From the NCBI GenBank assembly GCA_044222005.1, contig JBGANY010000002.1, positions 176,645 to 240,644 of the forward strand: DNA of 64,000 nt, read 5' to 3'. This DNA comes from Methylotenera_A sp044222005 (GTDB taxonomy: Bacteria > Pseudomonadota > Gammaproteobacteria > Burkholderiales > Methylophilaceae). Both the position numbers and the translations under genes were made by a program. Below, piece by piece: positions 34,996 through 43,780 of the stretch. Within the stretch, counting starts at the first letter, position 1, and each line of letters starts with the position of its first letter. Below the pieces are notes generated by a model, which saw only the letters and a program-made list of their open reading frames with translations, had not been told where the DNA came from and ran no database searches.

Positions 34996-35522
34996 CAAAA
35001 TTCTGCGTCCCAATCTACCAGCATCGTTTTTGCGTCTAGATCTACGTCTAAAATCGCTTGCGCGGTAAATGGAATCAGCCGCTCTTTATCCCCATGCGCT
35101 TTATCGCTTTTCACGACAATCACATCGTTCGCGCCGGTTTCAAGCACATCCGTTATTTTGCCAAAATCAACATTCTGCTGATTTTTGACGTCCAGTCCGA
35201 TTAGATCTGACCAGTAATATTCATTCTCTTCAGGCTTTGGCAACAATGCCCTGGGAACCGCCACCTGCTTGCCCTTGCAGCCAAAGGCCGCATCTCGATC
35301 ATCTATCCCTTGCAGCTTGACTACCAGCACATCGTTATGAATTTTGGCAGATTCCACAACGAGCTCACGCCAATTATCGTCCTTGCCAATCCACCACGTT
35401 TTATAATCCAGCAAACCGTCCAGCATTTCGGTATCGGGATGTATTTTAAGCCACCCTAAAACGCCATATGGGGCGAGAATCCGCCCCATAACCACCAAAT
35501 CGCCGGAAGCCAAATTACTCAA
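34995..35522 (-). CDS. rimM: Ribosome maturation factor RimM
   Basis: The 175-residue protein has an N-terminal RimM barrel (MGRILAPYGVLGWLKIHP) and a C-terminal PRC-barrel (YYWSDLIGLDV). It helps 16S processing and 30S head assembly, and binds S19. It is between rpsP and trmD in the usual order. The start appears to be a TTG; an ATG within the frame at residue 12 would shorten it. Confidence 0.94.
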   Translation of the reverse strand: MSNLASGDLVVMGRILAPYGVLGWLKIHPDTEMLDGLLDYKTWWIGKDDNWRELVVESAKIHNDVLVVKLQGIDDRDAAFGCKGKQVAVPRALLPKPEENEYYWSDLIGLDVKNQQNVDFGKITDVLETGANDVIVVKSDKAHGDKERLIPFTAQAILDVDLDAKTMLVDWDAEF

Positions 35523-35543
35523 AAGTAAAGGCTAGAAAAAAAT

Positions 35544-36026
35544 TTAAGCTTCTTCTGCAGGAGTTTCTGCTGGCGCTTCTTCAACCACTGCAGCGGCTTC
35601 TGCCTCAGCAGCTTTAGCTGCTTCTGCGGCTTGCGCTGCCTCAGCGGCGGCTTTGGCATCGGCTTCAGCTTTGGCAGCGTCGGCTGCGGCTTTTACTTTG
35701 GCAGCTTCAGCAGCGGCGGCTTTAGCTTTGGCAGCATCTGCTTTGGCAGCATCTTTAGCCTTAGCGGCGATCATCGCCTCTGGGCCTTTAGCATGCGTTT
35801 TAACCAGACGCGTTACCGTGTCAGACAACTGCGCACCATTGTTTTTCCAATGGCTCACGCGCGCTTCATCAATACGCAAAGCCTCTGTCGCGAGCTTGGC
35901 TGATGGATTGTAAAACCCAACGCGCTCGATAAAACGGCCATCACGACGATTGCGCGAATCAGCCACCACCACGTTATAGAATGGATTCTTTTTAGAACCG
36001 CCACGAGATAAACGAATTACGACCAT
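35544..36026 (-). CDS. rpsP: 30S ribosomal protein S16 with long Ala-rich C-terminal extension
   Basis: Residues 1-82 are a normal S16 (MVVIRLSRGGSKKNPFYNVV, WKNNGAQLSDTVTRLVK). The next ~78 residues are almost all Ala, Lys, Glu and Asp (AAKADAAKAKAAAAEAAKVK), probably a long charged helix, ending in PAETPAEEA. Most S16 proteins are 80-90 residues. The matching DNA is a repetitive GCA/GCC-rich tract of about 230 bases. A clear promoter lies upstream. Confidence 0.95.
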   Translation of the reverse strand: MVVIRLSRGGSKKNPFYNVVVADSRNRRDGRFIERVGFYNPSAKLATEALRIDEARVSHWKNNGAQLSDTVTRLVKTHAKGPEAMIAAKAKDAAKADAAKAKAAAAEAAKVKAAADAAKAEADAKAAAEAAQAAEAAKAAEAEAAAVVEEAPAETPAEEA

Positions 36027-36069
36027 AATCTTGTTCTCTTAAAAATTAATTTTCTGCAGAAAGGCGCGG

Positions 36070-36099
36070 ATTATACGTTATTTTTGAATGCTTTAGCAA
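36070..36099 (-). promoter_or_regulatory. Sigma-70 promoter for the rpsP operon
   Basis: On the minus strand, TTGCTA (36099-36094) and a perfect TATAAT (36075-36070) are separated by 18 bases, about 45 bases upstream of the rpsP ATG. The spacing and -10 fit a strong housekeeping promoter. Confidence 0.65.
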
Positions 36100-36125
36100 G
36101 CAGTAAAATGACACTTCACCGACTT

Positions 36126-36797
36126 TTACGAAGCGTAGCGCGTAGGGTCTTGTATGCCCGCTTTACTAAAGCCCTCGCTGCGTAAACGGCATGAATCACA
36201 TTTGCCGCAGGCGCCGCCTTGCGCATCAGCCTGATAACAGGAAACCGTTTCGCTGTAAGGTACACCCAGCTTGGTTCCCATAGCAATAATTTGTGCTTTT
36301 GTCATGTCAATCAAAGGTGCATGCACAGTGATTTTTTGACCTTCGACCGCGCTTTTGGTGGCCAGATTCGCCATTTGCTGAAACGCCTGCACATATTCGC
36401 CACGACAATCTGGGTAGCCTGAATAATCCAGCGCATTGACGCCAATAAAGATATCTTGCGCGCCCAATACCTCTGCCCACGCCAATGCCAGCGAAAGCAT
36501 AATGGTGTTGCGCGCAGGCACGTAAGTAACGGGAATCCCCGCTGTAGCATTTTCTGGCACATCAATTTTATTATCCGTTAATGCCGAACCGCCAAATAAA
36601 CTTAAATCCAGCTGCGCGGTTTTATGTGCTGCTGCACCGAGTTTCTGTGCGATATTATTGGCCGCCTGCAACTCGGCAATATGGCGCTGATGATAATCCA
36701 GACTTAAGCAATAGCACTCATAGCCTTGAGATTTGGCTATGGCCAGGCAGGTGGCAGAATCCAGTCCGCCTGAAAGTAAAACAACCGCCTTCTTCAT
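36126..36797 (-). CDS. queC: 7-cyano-7-deazaguanine synthase QueC
   Basis: The 223-residue protein has the PP-loop SGGLDSATCLA and the zinc cysteines CYQADAQGGACGKCDSC. It converts 7-carboxy-7-deazaguanine to preQ0 in queuosine synthesis. Its ATG overlaps the queE stop (ATGA), so the two successive pathway enzymes are coupled. Confidence 0.96.
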   Translation of the reverse strand: MKKAVVLLSGGLDSATCLAIAKSQGYECYCLSLDYHQRHIAELQAANNIAQKLGAAAHKTAQLDLSLFGGSALTDNKIDVPENATAGIPVTYVPARNTIMLSLALAWAEVLGAQDIFIGVNALDYSGYPDCRGEYVQAFQQMANLATKSAVEGQKITVHAPLIDMTKAQIIAMGTKLGVPYSETVSCYQADAQGGACGKCDSCRLRSEGFSKAGIQDPTRYAS

Positions 36798-37432
36798 ACG
36801 CCTTGCTTTTCACCCCAAAGAATCTTGTGAAGCTGCAATTGTAATCTGACGGGTAATTTATCTTGCAGCACCCATTCTGCCAACTCGGTTGAATCAAGCT
36901 CGTGATAGCTTGGCGAGAACAGCACCGGGCACTTTTCAGCAAGCTTCAGCTCGTCCAGTTTAGCTTTTGCCCAATCATAATCAGCACGGTTGCAAAGCAC
37001 AAACTTAATTTCGTCTTTGGCCTGAATGTGCGTGATATTTTCCCAGCGCATATTTTTATCTTCACCGGAAGCGGGAGTCTTAACATCCAGAATCACCGAA
37101 ACCCGCGTATCAACAGATGCAATATCCATTGCTCCGCCGGTTTCGAGCGATACACTGTAACCCGCATCACATAAGGCTTTCAGCAGAGCATGACATTCTT
37201 TTTGCGCCAACGGCTCGCCGCCTGTCACTGTGACATATTTGGTGCCAAATGTAGCCACTTTTGCCAGAATATCCGAAATTTCCATATTGCTGCCGCCGCT
37301 GAATGCGTATTCGGTATCGCAATAGGTGCAGCGCATCGGGCAGCCCGTCAGGCGCACAAACACGGTCGGCAAGCCGATGCGGCTTGTTTCACCTTGTAAT
37401 GAATGGAAAATTTCGTAGATTTTTAAAGCCAT
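36794..37432 (-). CDS. queE: 7-carboxy-7-deazaguanine synthase QueE
   Basis: The preferred start at 37432 gives MALKIYEIFHSLQGE, the normal QueE N-terminus; the frame to 37468 adds 12 unsupported residues. The ~212-residue radical SAM enzyme has CPMRCTYC and TGGEP. It makes CDG from 6-carboxy-tetrahydropterin. The gene follows the tol-pal terminator, as in many Pseudomonas-type arrays ending cpoB-queE-queC. Confidence 0.95.
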   Translation of the reverse strand: MALKIYEIFHSLQGETSRIGLPTVFVRLTGCPMRCTYCDTEYAFSGGSNMEISDILAKVATFGTKYVTVTGGEPLAQKECHALLKALCDAGYSVSLETGGAMDIASVDTRVSVILDVKTPASGEDKNMRWENITHIQAKDEIKFVLCNRADYDWAKAKLDELKLAEKCPVLFSPSYHELDSTELAEWVLQDKLPVRLQLQLHKILWGEKQGV

Positions 37433-37451
37433 AAGTTTGCAATGAGGCGCT

Positions 37452-37490
37452 TGAAAAAATAACGCCAACTGTAGAAGTTGGCGTTATTTT
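37452..37490 (-). terminator. Terminator after the tol-pal operon
   Basis: A strong stem AATAACGCCAACT/AGTTGGCGTTATT (about 37458-37488) is followed by a T-run on the minus strand. It lies between cpoB and queE and would end the tol-pal transcript. Confidence 0.85.
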
Positions 37491-37519
37491 ACCGTGAAAA
37501 ATGTTTAATAATTAATATT

Positions 37520-38353
37520 TTACTTAATCGCCTCGAGTGCTTTCAAACGCTTTTTCGCGTTTGGAGTGACATCCGCATCGGGAAACTTCTCGATCAGGCT
37601 ACGCAAGGTTTTTCTGGCATTAGCCACCTGTCCAAGCTGGATTTGGCTGTTGGCCATGTTAAACATGGCATCCGGCACTTTGGCGCTAGCCGGGTGCAAA
37701 TCAACCACTTTCTGCTGCGTGGCGATAGAGGATTTGTAGTTTTTAAGCGCAAATTGCGAATAGCCCATGCCGTAGAGCGCATCCGGCGCCAGTTTGCTGT
37801 TGGGGTACTCTTTCAGAAAGCTATCGAAAGCCGCAAACGCCTCTTTATGTTTTGCCGATTTGCTTAAACTATCCGCATCCGCAAAGGCTTTGACATCCTT
37901 TTCTTCTGCCGGTGGTTGCGCAGGCACATTGGCTGGCGGAGTGTTTGCCGGTGTACTATTTACTGCCGCTGGCGCGCTACTCTCCAACTTGCGCAAGCGC
38001 GTATCGGTATCGGTATATAAATCTTTTTGACGCTGCTGCGTGGTATCGAGCGCGTGCGAGGCCACCTCTAAATCACCTTTAAGATTGGCCACTTCCTGCT
38101 TCAAAGCCTCGATTTGGTTTGACATGTCCGCCAATCCCTGGCCTTGCACCACCGCTTCAATCGCGGCGACGCGTTTTTTTAGGTCCGCAATCGCCGCCAT
38201 GCTGGCATCGTGATTGGATTGTTGTTTGGCTTCCAGTTCCAGAATCTTTTTGCGTGCTTCTTTGTCATCAAACAGCGCGGCGTGCGCAGAAGTAAAAGAA
38301 GCAAGCGCAAAAAGGCTCAAGCCTGCAAACACCAGTTTTTTTATTGCCACCAT
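37520..38353 (-). CDS. cpoB: Tol-Pal system protein CpoB (YbgF)
   Basis: The ~277-residue protein has a signal peptide (ALASFTSAHA), an N-terminal coiled coil (~residues 25-125) for trimerisation, a Pro-rich linker, and a C-terminal TPR domain of three repeats (YGMGYSQFALKNYKSSI, MFNMANSQIQLGQ). It coordinates peptidoglycan synthesis with outer-membrane constriction. It is the last tol-pal gene. The ATG at 38353 is preferred over the TTG one codon upstream. Confidence 0.93.
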   Translation of the reverse strand: MVAIKKLVFAGLSLFALASFTSAHAALFDDKEARKKILELEAKQQSNHDASMAAIADLKKRVAAIEAVVQGQGLADMSNQIEALKQEVANLKGDLEVASHALDTTQQRQKDLYTDTDTRLRKLESSAPAAVNSTPANTPPANVPAQPPAEEKDVKAFADADSLSKSAKHKEAFAAFDSFLKEYPNSKLAPDALYGMGYSQFALKNYKSSIATQQKVVDLHPASAKVPDAMFNMANSQIQLGQVANARKTLRSLIEKFPDADVTPNAKKRLKALEAIK

Positions 38354-38356
38354 CAA

Positions 38357-38932
38357 TTAGTCGCCTTCGTAAACGATATCAGCACGACGATTTTTTTGAT
38401 AGCAATCTTCATCTGCGCAATTCACTGCAGCTTTTTCTTCGCCATAGCTGACTGTTTCGATTTGCTTATCCTGCACACCGAGCAAATTAAGCGCTTTTTT
38501 CACTGCCACAGAACGGCGTTGACCCAGTGACAGGTTGTACTCGCGCGTGCCTCGCTCATCAGTATTGCCCTGCACCACCATTTTCGCATCAGCGTGTGCC
38601 AACAGATACTTGGCATGCGCTTCGATGATCGGGCGGTATTCGGCTTTTACTGCATCGCTATCAAAATCAAAATAGATATTGCGTTTCGAGAGAATGTTGT
38701 TTGGATCTTTAAGCGGGTTATTGCCTGCATTGTTGGCATTGCTGTCAACCACCACCTCTTTTACGCCGCTGGTATCCGCGCCGCTGTCAGCAGGTTTGGT
38801 TGCAGCTGTCGGGCTTTTATCTTCAACGCCTGCCGGTTTATCCTTCATCGGCGTACTTTTACAGGCCACCAAGAATATCGAAGCGATTGCAATCGCAATA
38901 AGTTTCCCACTTAAATTCGGTAAATGTTTCAT
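38357..38932 (-). CDS. pal: Peptidoglycan-associated lipoprotein Pal
   Basis: The 191-residue protein has a lipobox (FLVAC) and an OmpA-like peptidoglycan-binding domain (YFDFDSDAVK, QGNTDERGTREYNLSLGQRR, NRRADIVY). It ties the outer membrane to the cell wall and interacts with TolB. It lies between tolB and cpoB. Confidence 0.97.
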   Translation of the reverse strand: MKHLPNLSGKLIAIAIASIFLVACKSTPMKDKPAGVEDKSPTAATKPADSGADTSGVKEVVVDSNANNAGNNPLKDPNNILSKRNIYFDFDSDAVKAEYRPIIEAHAKYLLAHADAKMVVQGNTDERGTREYNLSLGQRRSVAVKKALNLLGVQDKQIETVSYGEEKAAVNCADEDCYQKNRRADIVYEGD

Positions 38933-39009
38933 CTTTCTCTCCTTTTATTATCCCCAGTAAGGGTTGATTCACACAAGTTTAAATCTGTTCTGCTTTTCCA
39001 GCTGCCAGC

Positions 39010-40287
39010 TTAGTTGGCAAGTGGACCCCAGGCAGGCTCACGCACATCGCCGCCCGACGAGTCATTTAGACGCTGGCGCACTTTGCCGTCACTTGATACT
39101 GCAGCCAATGTGCCACGCCCGCGTACCTTGGTTGCGTATAAAATTACACGGCCATTCGGTGCAAAGCTGGGCGATTCATCCTGCGAACCTTCGCTGAGCA
39201 ATTGTACCTGGCCGCTGGCCAAATCCTGCAATGCTACTCTGAATTTGCCGCCATCGTTGCGAATATACGCTAAACTTTTGCCATCCGGCGAAAAACGTGG
39301 CGAAACATTATAGCCGCCTTCAAACGTTACGCGGCTTGGACTGCCGCCATCAGCCGGCACTTTATAAATTTGCGGCTTGCCGCCGCGGTCAGAGCTGAAA
39401 TAAATCCAGTTGCCATCCGGCGAGAATGCCGGCTCGGTATCAATGGCGTTGCTTTTAGTGATTTGTTTCAGGCCGCCGCCATCGCTATCTACAGTATAAA
39501 TCTGCGAGTTTGCGCCGTAGGTGAGCACGATCGCCAGCTTGCTGCCATCCGGCGACCAAGCCGGCGCACTGTTATTGCCCTTATAGTTGGCCAGTATGAC
39601 TCGATTGCCGCTTGTCAGCGACTGCACAAAAACAATCGGTTTTTTCTTTTCAAACGAAACATACGCCAGCTTGGTGCCATCGGGCGACCAGCTGGGTGAA
39701 ATCAAAGGCTCGTTTGAGGAAACTACGGTCTGCGGATTAAAGCCATCAGCATCCGCCACCTGTAAGGCATAGCGCTTGCCAGTCTTGGTGATGTAGGCAA
39801 TGCGGCTCGCAAATATGCCTGACTGGCCGGTTAATTTCTGGTAAATAATATCGGCGATTTTATGTGCGGTCGCACGCATCTGGCTGGGCGCGATCTGATA
39901 ATCCATGCCGGCCAGTTGTGTCTGCTTGAGTGCGTCCATCAAATGAAACGACACTTTGAAACGGCCGCCCGCAACACTCTCCACATTGCCCACAGTGACT
40001 GCCTGCGCTTGCAATGCTACCCATTCCGCATATTTAATCTGGCTGGGCGATGTTGGCAGATTGGCCATGCCGCGTGTTTCCAAGATGCGGAACAAGCCGC
40101 TTCGATGCAAGTCTGCCGCGATAATCTCGCCGATATTTTCTTTGGTGTTGGCGGCTCCGCCAAAAGGCACCACTGCGATGGGAATCTGCTGCGCGCCGCC
40201 GCCGCTGATTTCAATTTCCAGTGCAGCGTTTGCGATGGGTGTGCTCAAAAAAATCGCACACAAAAATGTCCAACAAATTATTTTCAT
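39010..40287 (-). CDS. tolB: Tol-Pal translocation protein TolB
   Basis: The 425-residue periplasmic protein has a signal peptide (LSTPIANAA), an N-terminal alpha/beta domain and a six-bladed beta-propeller made of SPDG(T/S/N)KLAY repeats. It shuttles between Pal and TolA during division. It is complete by length. Confidence 0.96.
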   Translation of the reverse strand: MKIICWTFLCAIFLSTPIANAALEIEISGGGAQQIPIAVVPFGGAANTKENIGEIIAADLHRSGLFRILETRGMANLPTSPSQIKYAEWVALQAQAVTVGNVESVAGGRFKVSFHLMDALKQTQLAGMDYQIAPSQMRATAHKIADIIYQKLTGQSGIFASRIAYITKTGKRYALQVADADGFNPQTVVSSNEPLISPSWSPDGTKLAYVSFEKKKPIVFVQSLTSGNRVILANYKGNNSAPAWSPDGSKLAIVLTYGANSQIYTVDSDGGGLKQITKSNAIDTEPAFSPDGNWIYFSSDRGGKPQIYKVPADGGSPSRVTFEGGYNVSPRFSPDGKSLAYIRNDGGKFRVALQDLASGQVQLLSEGSQDESPSFAPNGRVILYATKVRGRGTLAAVSSDGKVRQRLNDSSGGDVREPAWGPLAN

Positions 40288-40408
40288 AAGCCAGTTAGTA
40301 TCTTATTTTCTAAAAAGTTCAGTTAAATTCTACTGCAAACATACCGTGATACCACACGATTTACATTTTAATTACAACTTTTACGCTTTGGTAACATCCT
40401 AAAAAGAG

Positions 40409-41224
40409 CTAATCATTAGGCCGGAATTTTAATTTCAAGTTTCTAAATTGCGATTTCAAATTTGGGTCAGCCGGCAATGGCAATGGCGAAGAGGCAGTAG
40501 AAGAGGCAATAATGGCACGCTCTACGGCTTCGTCGCAAGTCGAGTTTCCGCTTGACTTAGTAATTTTTGGGTTGCCATTTAATTCGCCAGTAGGATATAA
40601 GTTAATCTCAAACCTTAACTCCGGATTGCCGTCGCCGCAAAGCGTCTTATTTACATTGCCACGAATTTTTGTCTTAATTTTCTCGGTGTATTCTTTGATG
40701 GTGCTGGCATTAGCGGCACTCGCGGCCTTTGCTTCGTCAGCACCACTTTCGTTCAGCATGTCTTCTTTTAACTTGCGCAATGCCTCGTCACGTTTGACTT
40801 GCTCAGCCGCTTTTTTCTCGCGCAGCTCGTCTTGGCGCGCTTCCTGCTTCAGTTTTTCTAACGCCTCTTCTTTTCTGCGTTTCTCTTCAAGCAATTTCTC
40901 TTTTTGTTCCAGTTCTTTTTTCTTTTTCTCAAGCTCGATATCCACTTTGGGCTCGTCCGGTTTTGGTTTTTCTTCTACTACCGGTTTAGGCTCAGGCTTC
41001 GGCTCTTCCTTGATTTCCGGCTTGGGCTCAGGCTTCGGCTCTTCTTTAATCACCGGTTTAGGGCTTGGCAATTTATCCCACAACTCAACCTCTGTCACAT
41101 TCAGCACAGGATGCGCCGCTTTCCAGTTAAATGAAATCAGCATGCCCGCCAGCAGGGCCAGATGGACTGCGATGGCATAAATGCCTGCTTTCCATGAATC
41201 TGAATTTTCGTGCTTTCTAATCAT
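40409..41224 (-). CDS. tolA: TonB/TolA-type protein TolA
   Basis: The 271-residue protein has one N-terminal membrane helix (~residues 15-31), Pro-Lys-Glu repeats (EEPKPEPKP), a long Lys/Glu coiled coil (~residues 95-165) and a C-terminal TolA III-like domain (SSGNSTCDEAVERAI). It spans the periplasm and transmits TolQR energy to TolB-Pal. It follows tolR by 19 nt. Confidence 0.92.
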   Translation of the reverse strand: MIRKHENSDSWKAGIYAIAVHLALLAGMLISFNWKAAHPVLNVTEVELWDKLPSPKPVIKEEPKPEPKPEIKEEPKPEPKPVVEEKPKPDEPKVDIELEKKKKELEQKEKLLEEKRRKEEALEKLKQEARQDELREKKAAEQVKRDEALRKLKEDMLNESGADEAKAASAANASTIKEYTEKIKTKIRGNVNKTLCGDGNPELRFEINLYPTGELNGNPKITKSSGNSTCDEAVERAIIASSTASSPLPLPADPNLKSQFRNLKLKFRPND

Positions 41225-41243
41225 GCTTTGTGATTACTTTAGC

Positions 41244-41636
41244 TTACGGAGCAGGTTTGAATAGCAAGCCAACTTTGTCCACTTTAGCTTGCTTGAGCAA
41301 ATCCATCACTTCGATCACTTTGCCGTACTGGGTTTTTTCATCCGCCGCCACCACCACCGCGCGCGGTGCTTTTTTCAGCTGATTTTTAATCTCAAACAGC
41401 AACTGATCCCGAGGCAGTTTTTTGCCCTCTATTTCAGCCATGCCGTCTTTTCTCACTGTCACTATGATGGGCGCGCCCGTCTGCTTAAGCGCCTGACCAA
41501 CCTTGGGCAGCTCAACCACGCCAGGATTGGTCATCGGCGCGGTTACCATAAAAATCACCAGCAGCACCAACGTCACGTCGATATATGGAACGACGTTAAT
41601 CTGGTTCATCATGCGGCGTTTGCGGGTTCTGCTCAA
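41244..41636 (-). CDS. tolR: Proton channel subunit TolR
   Basis: The 130-residue ExbD-like protein has one membrane helix with the essential Asp in INVVPYIDVTLVLLVIFMV, and a C-terminal periplasmic domain. With TolQ it uses the proton gradient to drive TolA. The start seems to be a TTG (MSRTRKRRMMNQ). Confidence 0.94.
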   Translation of the reverse strand: MSRTRKRRMMNQINVVPYIDVTLVLLVIFMVTAPMTNPGVVELPKVGQALKQTGAPIIVTVRKDGMAEIEGKKLPRDQLLFEIKNQLKKAPRAVVVAADEKTQYGKVIEVMDLLKQAKVDKVGLLFKPAP

Positions 41637-41648
41637 CGCATGACTCCC

Positions 41649-42323
41649 TTAGGATTTTCTTTGGAGAATATTGGTAAACTCTTCCATAAAGCTCTCGTAA
41701 CGCACCGAGAGCCTATCCACACTCGAAGCAAAGCGGTTATAGGCAATCACGGCGGGAATCGCCGCAAACAAGCCGATTGCCGTTGCCACAAGCGCCTCGG
41801 CAATACCAGGCGCGACTTGGCTCAGCGTAGCTTGCGCCACGTTAGATAAGCCCCTGAACGCGTTCATAATGCCCCACACCGTGCCAAACAGACCTATATA
41901 CGGGCTTACCGAGCCTACGGATGCCAAGAAGGGCAAGTGTGCATCCAGATCATCCAGTTCACGGTTGTATGCGGCCCGCATGGCGCGGCGGGAGCCTTCC
42001 ATCACGTCACTGATTTCCATTTTGGCTTGTTGTTTATGACGGATAAATTCCTTAAAACCCGCCTCAAATATACTCGCCATGCCCTGCGGCTTGCGGCGGC
42101 CGGCGGTGACGCCCTCGTATAGCTTATTTAAGTCGCCCCCGGTCCAGAACGCATTTTCAAAGTTCTCAGATTCTGCTTCAGCGCGCTTGATCGTGGCCAC
42201 TTTAATAAAAATATACCACCACGAAAATAGCGATGTGATGAGCAATATAAACATCACCAGTTGCACTGGCAAGCTTGCGCCAGAGATGAGCGTGAATAAA
42301 GACATATCATTGGCTACCGTCAT
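41649..42323 (-). CDS. tolQ: Proton channel subunit TolQ
   Basis: The 224-residue ExbB-like protein has three membrane helices and the signatures LPFLASVGSVSPYIGLFGTVWG and ATAIGLFAAIPAVIAYN. It forms the TolQR stator complex. It starts 2 nt after ybgC, the usual order. Confidence 0.96.
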   Translation of the reverse strand: MTVANDMSLFTLISGASLPVQLVMFILLITSLFSWWYIFIKVATIKRAEAESENFENAFWTGGDLNKLYEGVTAGRRKPQGMASIFEAGFKEFIRHKQQAKMEISDVMEGSRRAMRAAYNRELDDLDAHLPFLASVGSVSPYIGLFGTVWGIMNAFRGLSNVAQATLSQVAPGIAEALVATAIGLFAAIPAVIAYNRFASSVDRLSVRYESFMEEFTNILQRKS

Positions 42324-42325
42324 AT

Positions 42326-42730
42326 TTACTCCATTTTCAATCTGATTTGTTCAGGAATTCCCGCAGGCTTAAAACTCATTGCGTCCACACAAGCCACCTT
42401 TACCTGTGCCTCGACTAATATTTGTTGGTTGATTGTAATTTTTTGAAAAAATTCAAAACTGCCACGGCCAGTTTTGGCCAAATTGCTGGTAATGGTCAAT
42501 AAATCATTAAATCTGGCAGGTTTTTTAAACGCAATCTGCATGCTGTGCACCACAAAAACAATATTAAGCACATCCCTAAGATAGGTTTGCTCAAACCCCA
42601 TCTGGCGCAACCACTCGGTACGCGCGCGCTCCATAAAGTTAAGATAGTTGCTGTGATACACCACGCCGCCAGCATCGGTGTCTTCATAATAGACGCGCAC
42701 CTGCCACTCGAAATGCTTTACTGCTGCCAA
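42326..42730 (-). CDS. ybgC: Acyl-CoA thioesterase YbgC
   Basis: The 134-residue hot-dog thioesterase has the catalytic YYEDTDAGGVVYHSNYL motif. It hydrolyses short acyl-CoA and is always linked with tol-pal. It appears to start at a TTG overlapping the ruvB 3' end by 13 bases. Confidence 0.93.
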   Translation of the reverse strand: MAAVKHFEWQVRVYYEDTDAGGVVYHSNYLNFMERARTEWLRQMGFEQTYLRDVLNIVFVVHSMQIAFKKPARFNDLLTITSNLAKTGRGSFEFFQKITINQQILVEAQVKVACVDAMSFKPAGIPEQIRLKME

Positions 42731-43755
42731 AGCTCACCTGCAGCTAATGTTTTTGGCGCTTGCAGACCAAAGTGCTGATACGCCAGGCTGGTCGCCACGC
42801 GCCCGCGCGGCGTGCGCATCAGGTAGCCTTGCTGAATCAGGTAGGGCTCCAGCACGTCTTCAATCGTATCACGCTCTTCACCGATCGCCGCCGCCAGATT
42901 ATCCAGGCCAACCGGCCCGCCGCCGAATTTTTCCAGCACCGCCTGCAGTAATTTCCTGTCCATCACATCGAATCCAAGATTATCCACATCCAGCATTTTA
43001 AGCGCTGCATCAGCAATCTCGGAACTCACCACACCATCACTTTTGACCTGCGCGTAATCACGCACGCGACGCAGCAAGCGATTGGAAATGCGCGGCGTTC
43101 CGCGTGAACGCTTGGCGATTTCCAAGGCGCCTGACTCAGTCATTTCCACCTCCAGCAAGCCGGCACTGCGATGCACGATGCGTCCCAGTTCTTCCGTCGT
43201 ATAAAACTCCAGCCGCGACACAATGCCAAAACGGTCGCGCAGGGGGTTAGTAAGCATGCCAGCCCGCGTGGTGGCGCCTATCAAGGTAAATGGCGGCAAA
43301 TCCAGCCTGACCGATCTAGCGGCCGGCCCTTCGCCAATCATGATATCAAGGCGGTAATCTTCCATCGCCGGATACAGAATCTCTTCCACCACGGGCGAAA
43401 GGCGGTGAATTTCATCGATAAACAACACATCGTTGGGTTCTAAATTAGTGAGTAAGGCTGCCAGATCGCCTGCCCGCTCCAGTACCGGACCTGAAGTCTG
43501 GCGCAGATTCACGCCCATTTCGCGGGCAATGATATGCGCCAGCGTTGTCTTACCCAGCCCGGGCGGCCCAAACAAAAGTACATGGTCCAGCGCCTCATTA
43601 CGGCCGCGCGCGGCATGAATAAAGATTTCCAGCTGACTTCTGGCTTTTTCTTGCCCGACATACTCATCCAGCACTTTCGGGCGCAGCGCACGCTCAATAG
43701 CCTCTTCCTGAGGGCTTTCTGCGATGGGGGCGATGAGGCGGTCTGTTTCTATCAT
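42718..43755 (-). CDS. ruvB: Holliday junction helicase motor RuvB
   Basis: The 345-residue AAA+ ATPase has Walker A GPPGLGKTTLA, Walker B LFIDEIHRL, sensor 1 IGATTRAG, and a C-terminal winged helix (LMRTPRGR). It drives branch migration with RuvA. Unlike the usual ruvCAB order, a three-gene signalling module and a DUF4349 gene separate it from ruvA. Confidence 0.97.
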   Translation of the reverse strand: MIETDRLIAPIAESPQEEAIERALRPKVLDEYVGQEKARSQLEIFIHAARGRNEALDHVLLFGPPGLGKTTLAHIIAREMGVNLRQTSGPVLERAGDLAALLTNLEPNDVLFIDEIHRLSPVVEEILYPAMEDYRLDIMIGEGPAARSVRLDLPPFTLIGATTRAGMLTNPLRDRFGIVSRLEFYTTEELGRIVHRSAGLLEVEMTESGALEIAKRSRGTPRISNRLLRRVRDYAQVKSDGVVSSEIADAALKMLDVDNLGFDVMDRKLLQAVLEKFGGGPVGLDNLAAAIGEERDTIEDVLEPYLIQQGYLMRTPRGRVATSLAYQHFGLQAPKTLAAGELWQQ

Positions 43756-43780
43756 GTTTTATGAAGCTATTTTAAAGCAA

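Noticed and set aside
35631..35913. Ala- and Gly-rich plus-strand frames opposite rpsP
   Set aside because: Low-complexity mirror of the S16 Ala-rich tail, no ribosome site or family match.
40512..41180. 222-residue plus-strand frame opposite tolA
   Set aside because: It is a Ser/Phe-rich mirror of the Lys/Glu repeats of tolA; tolA is the real gene.
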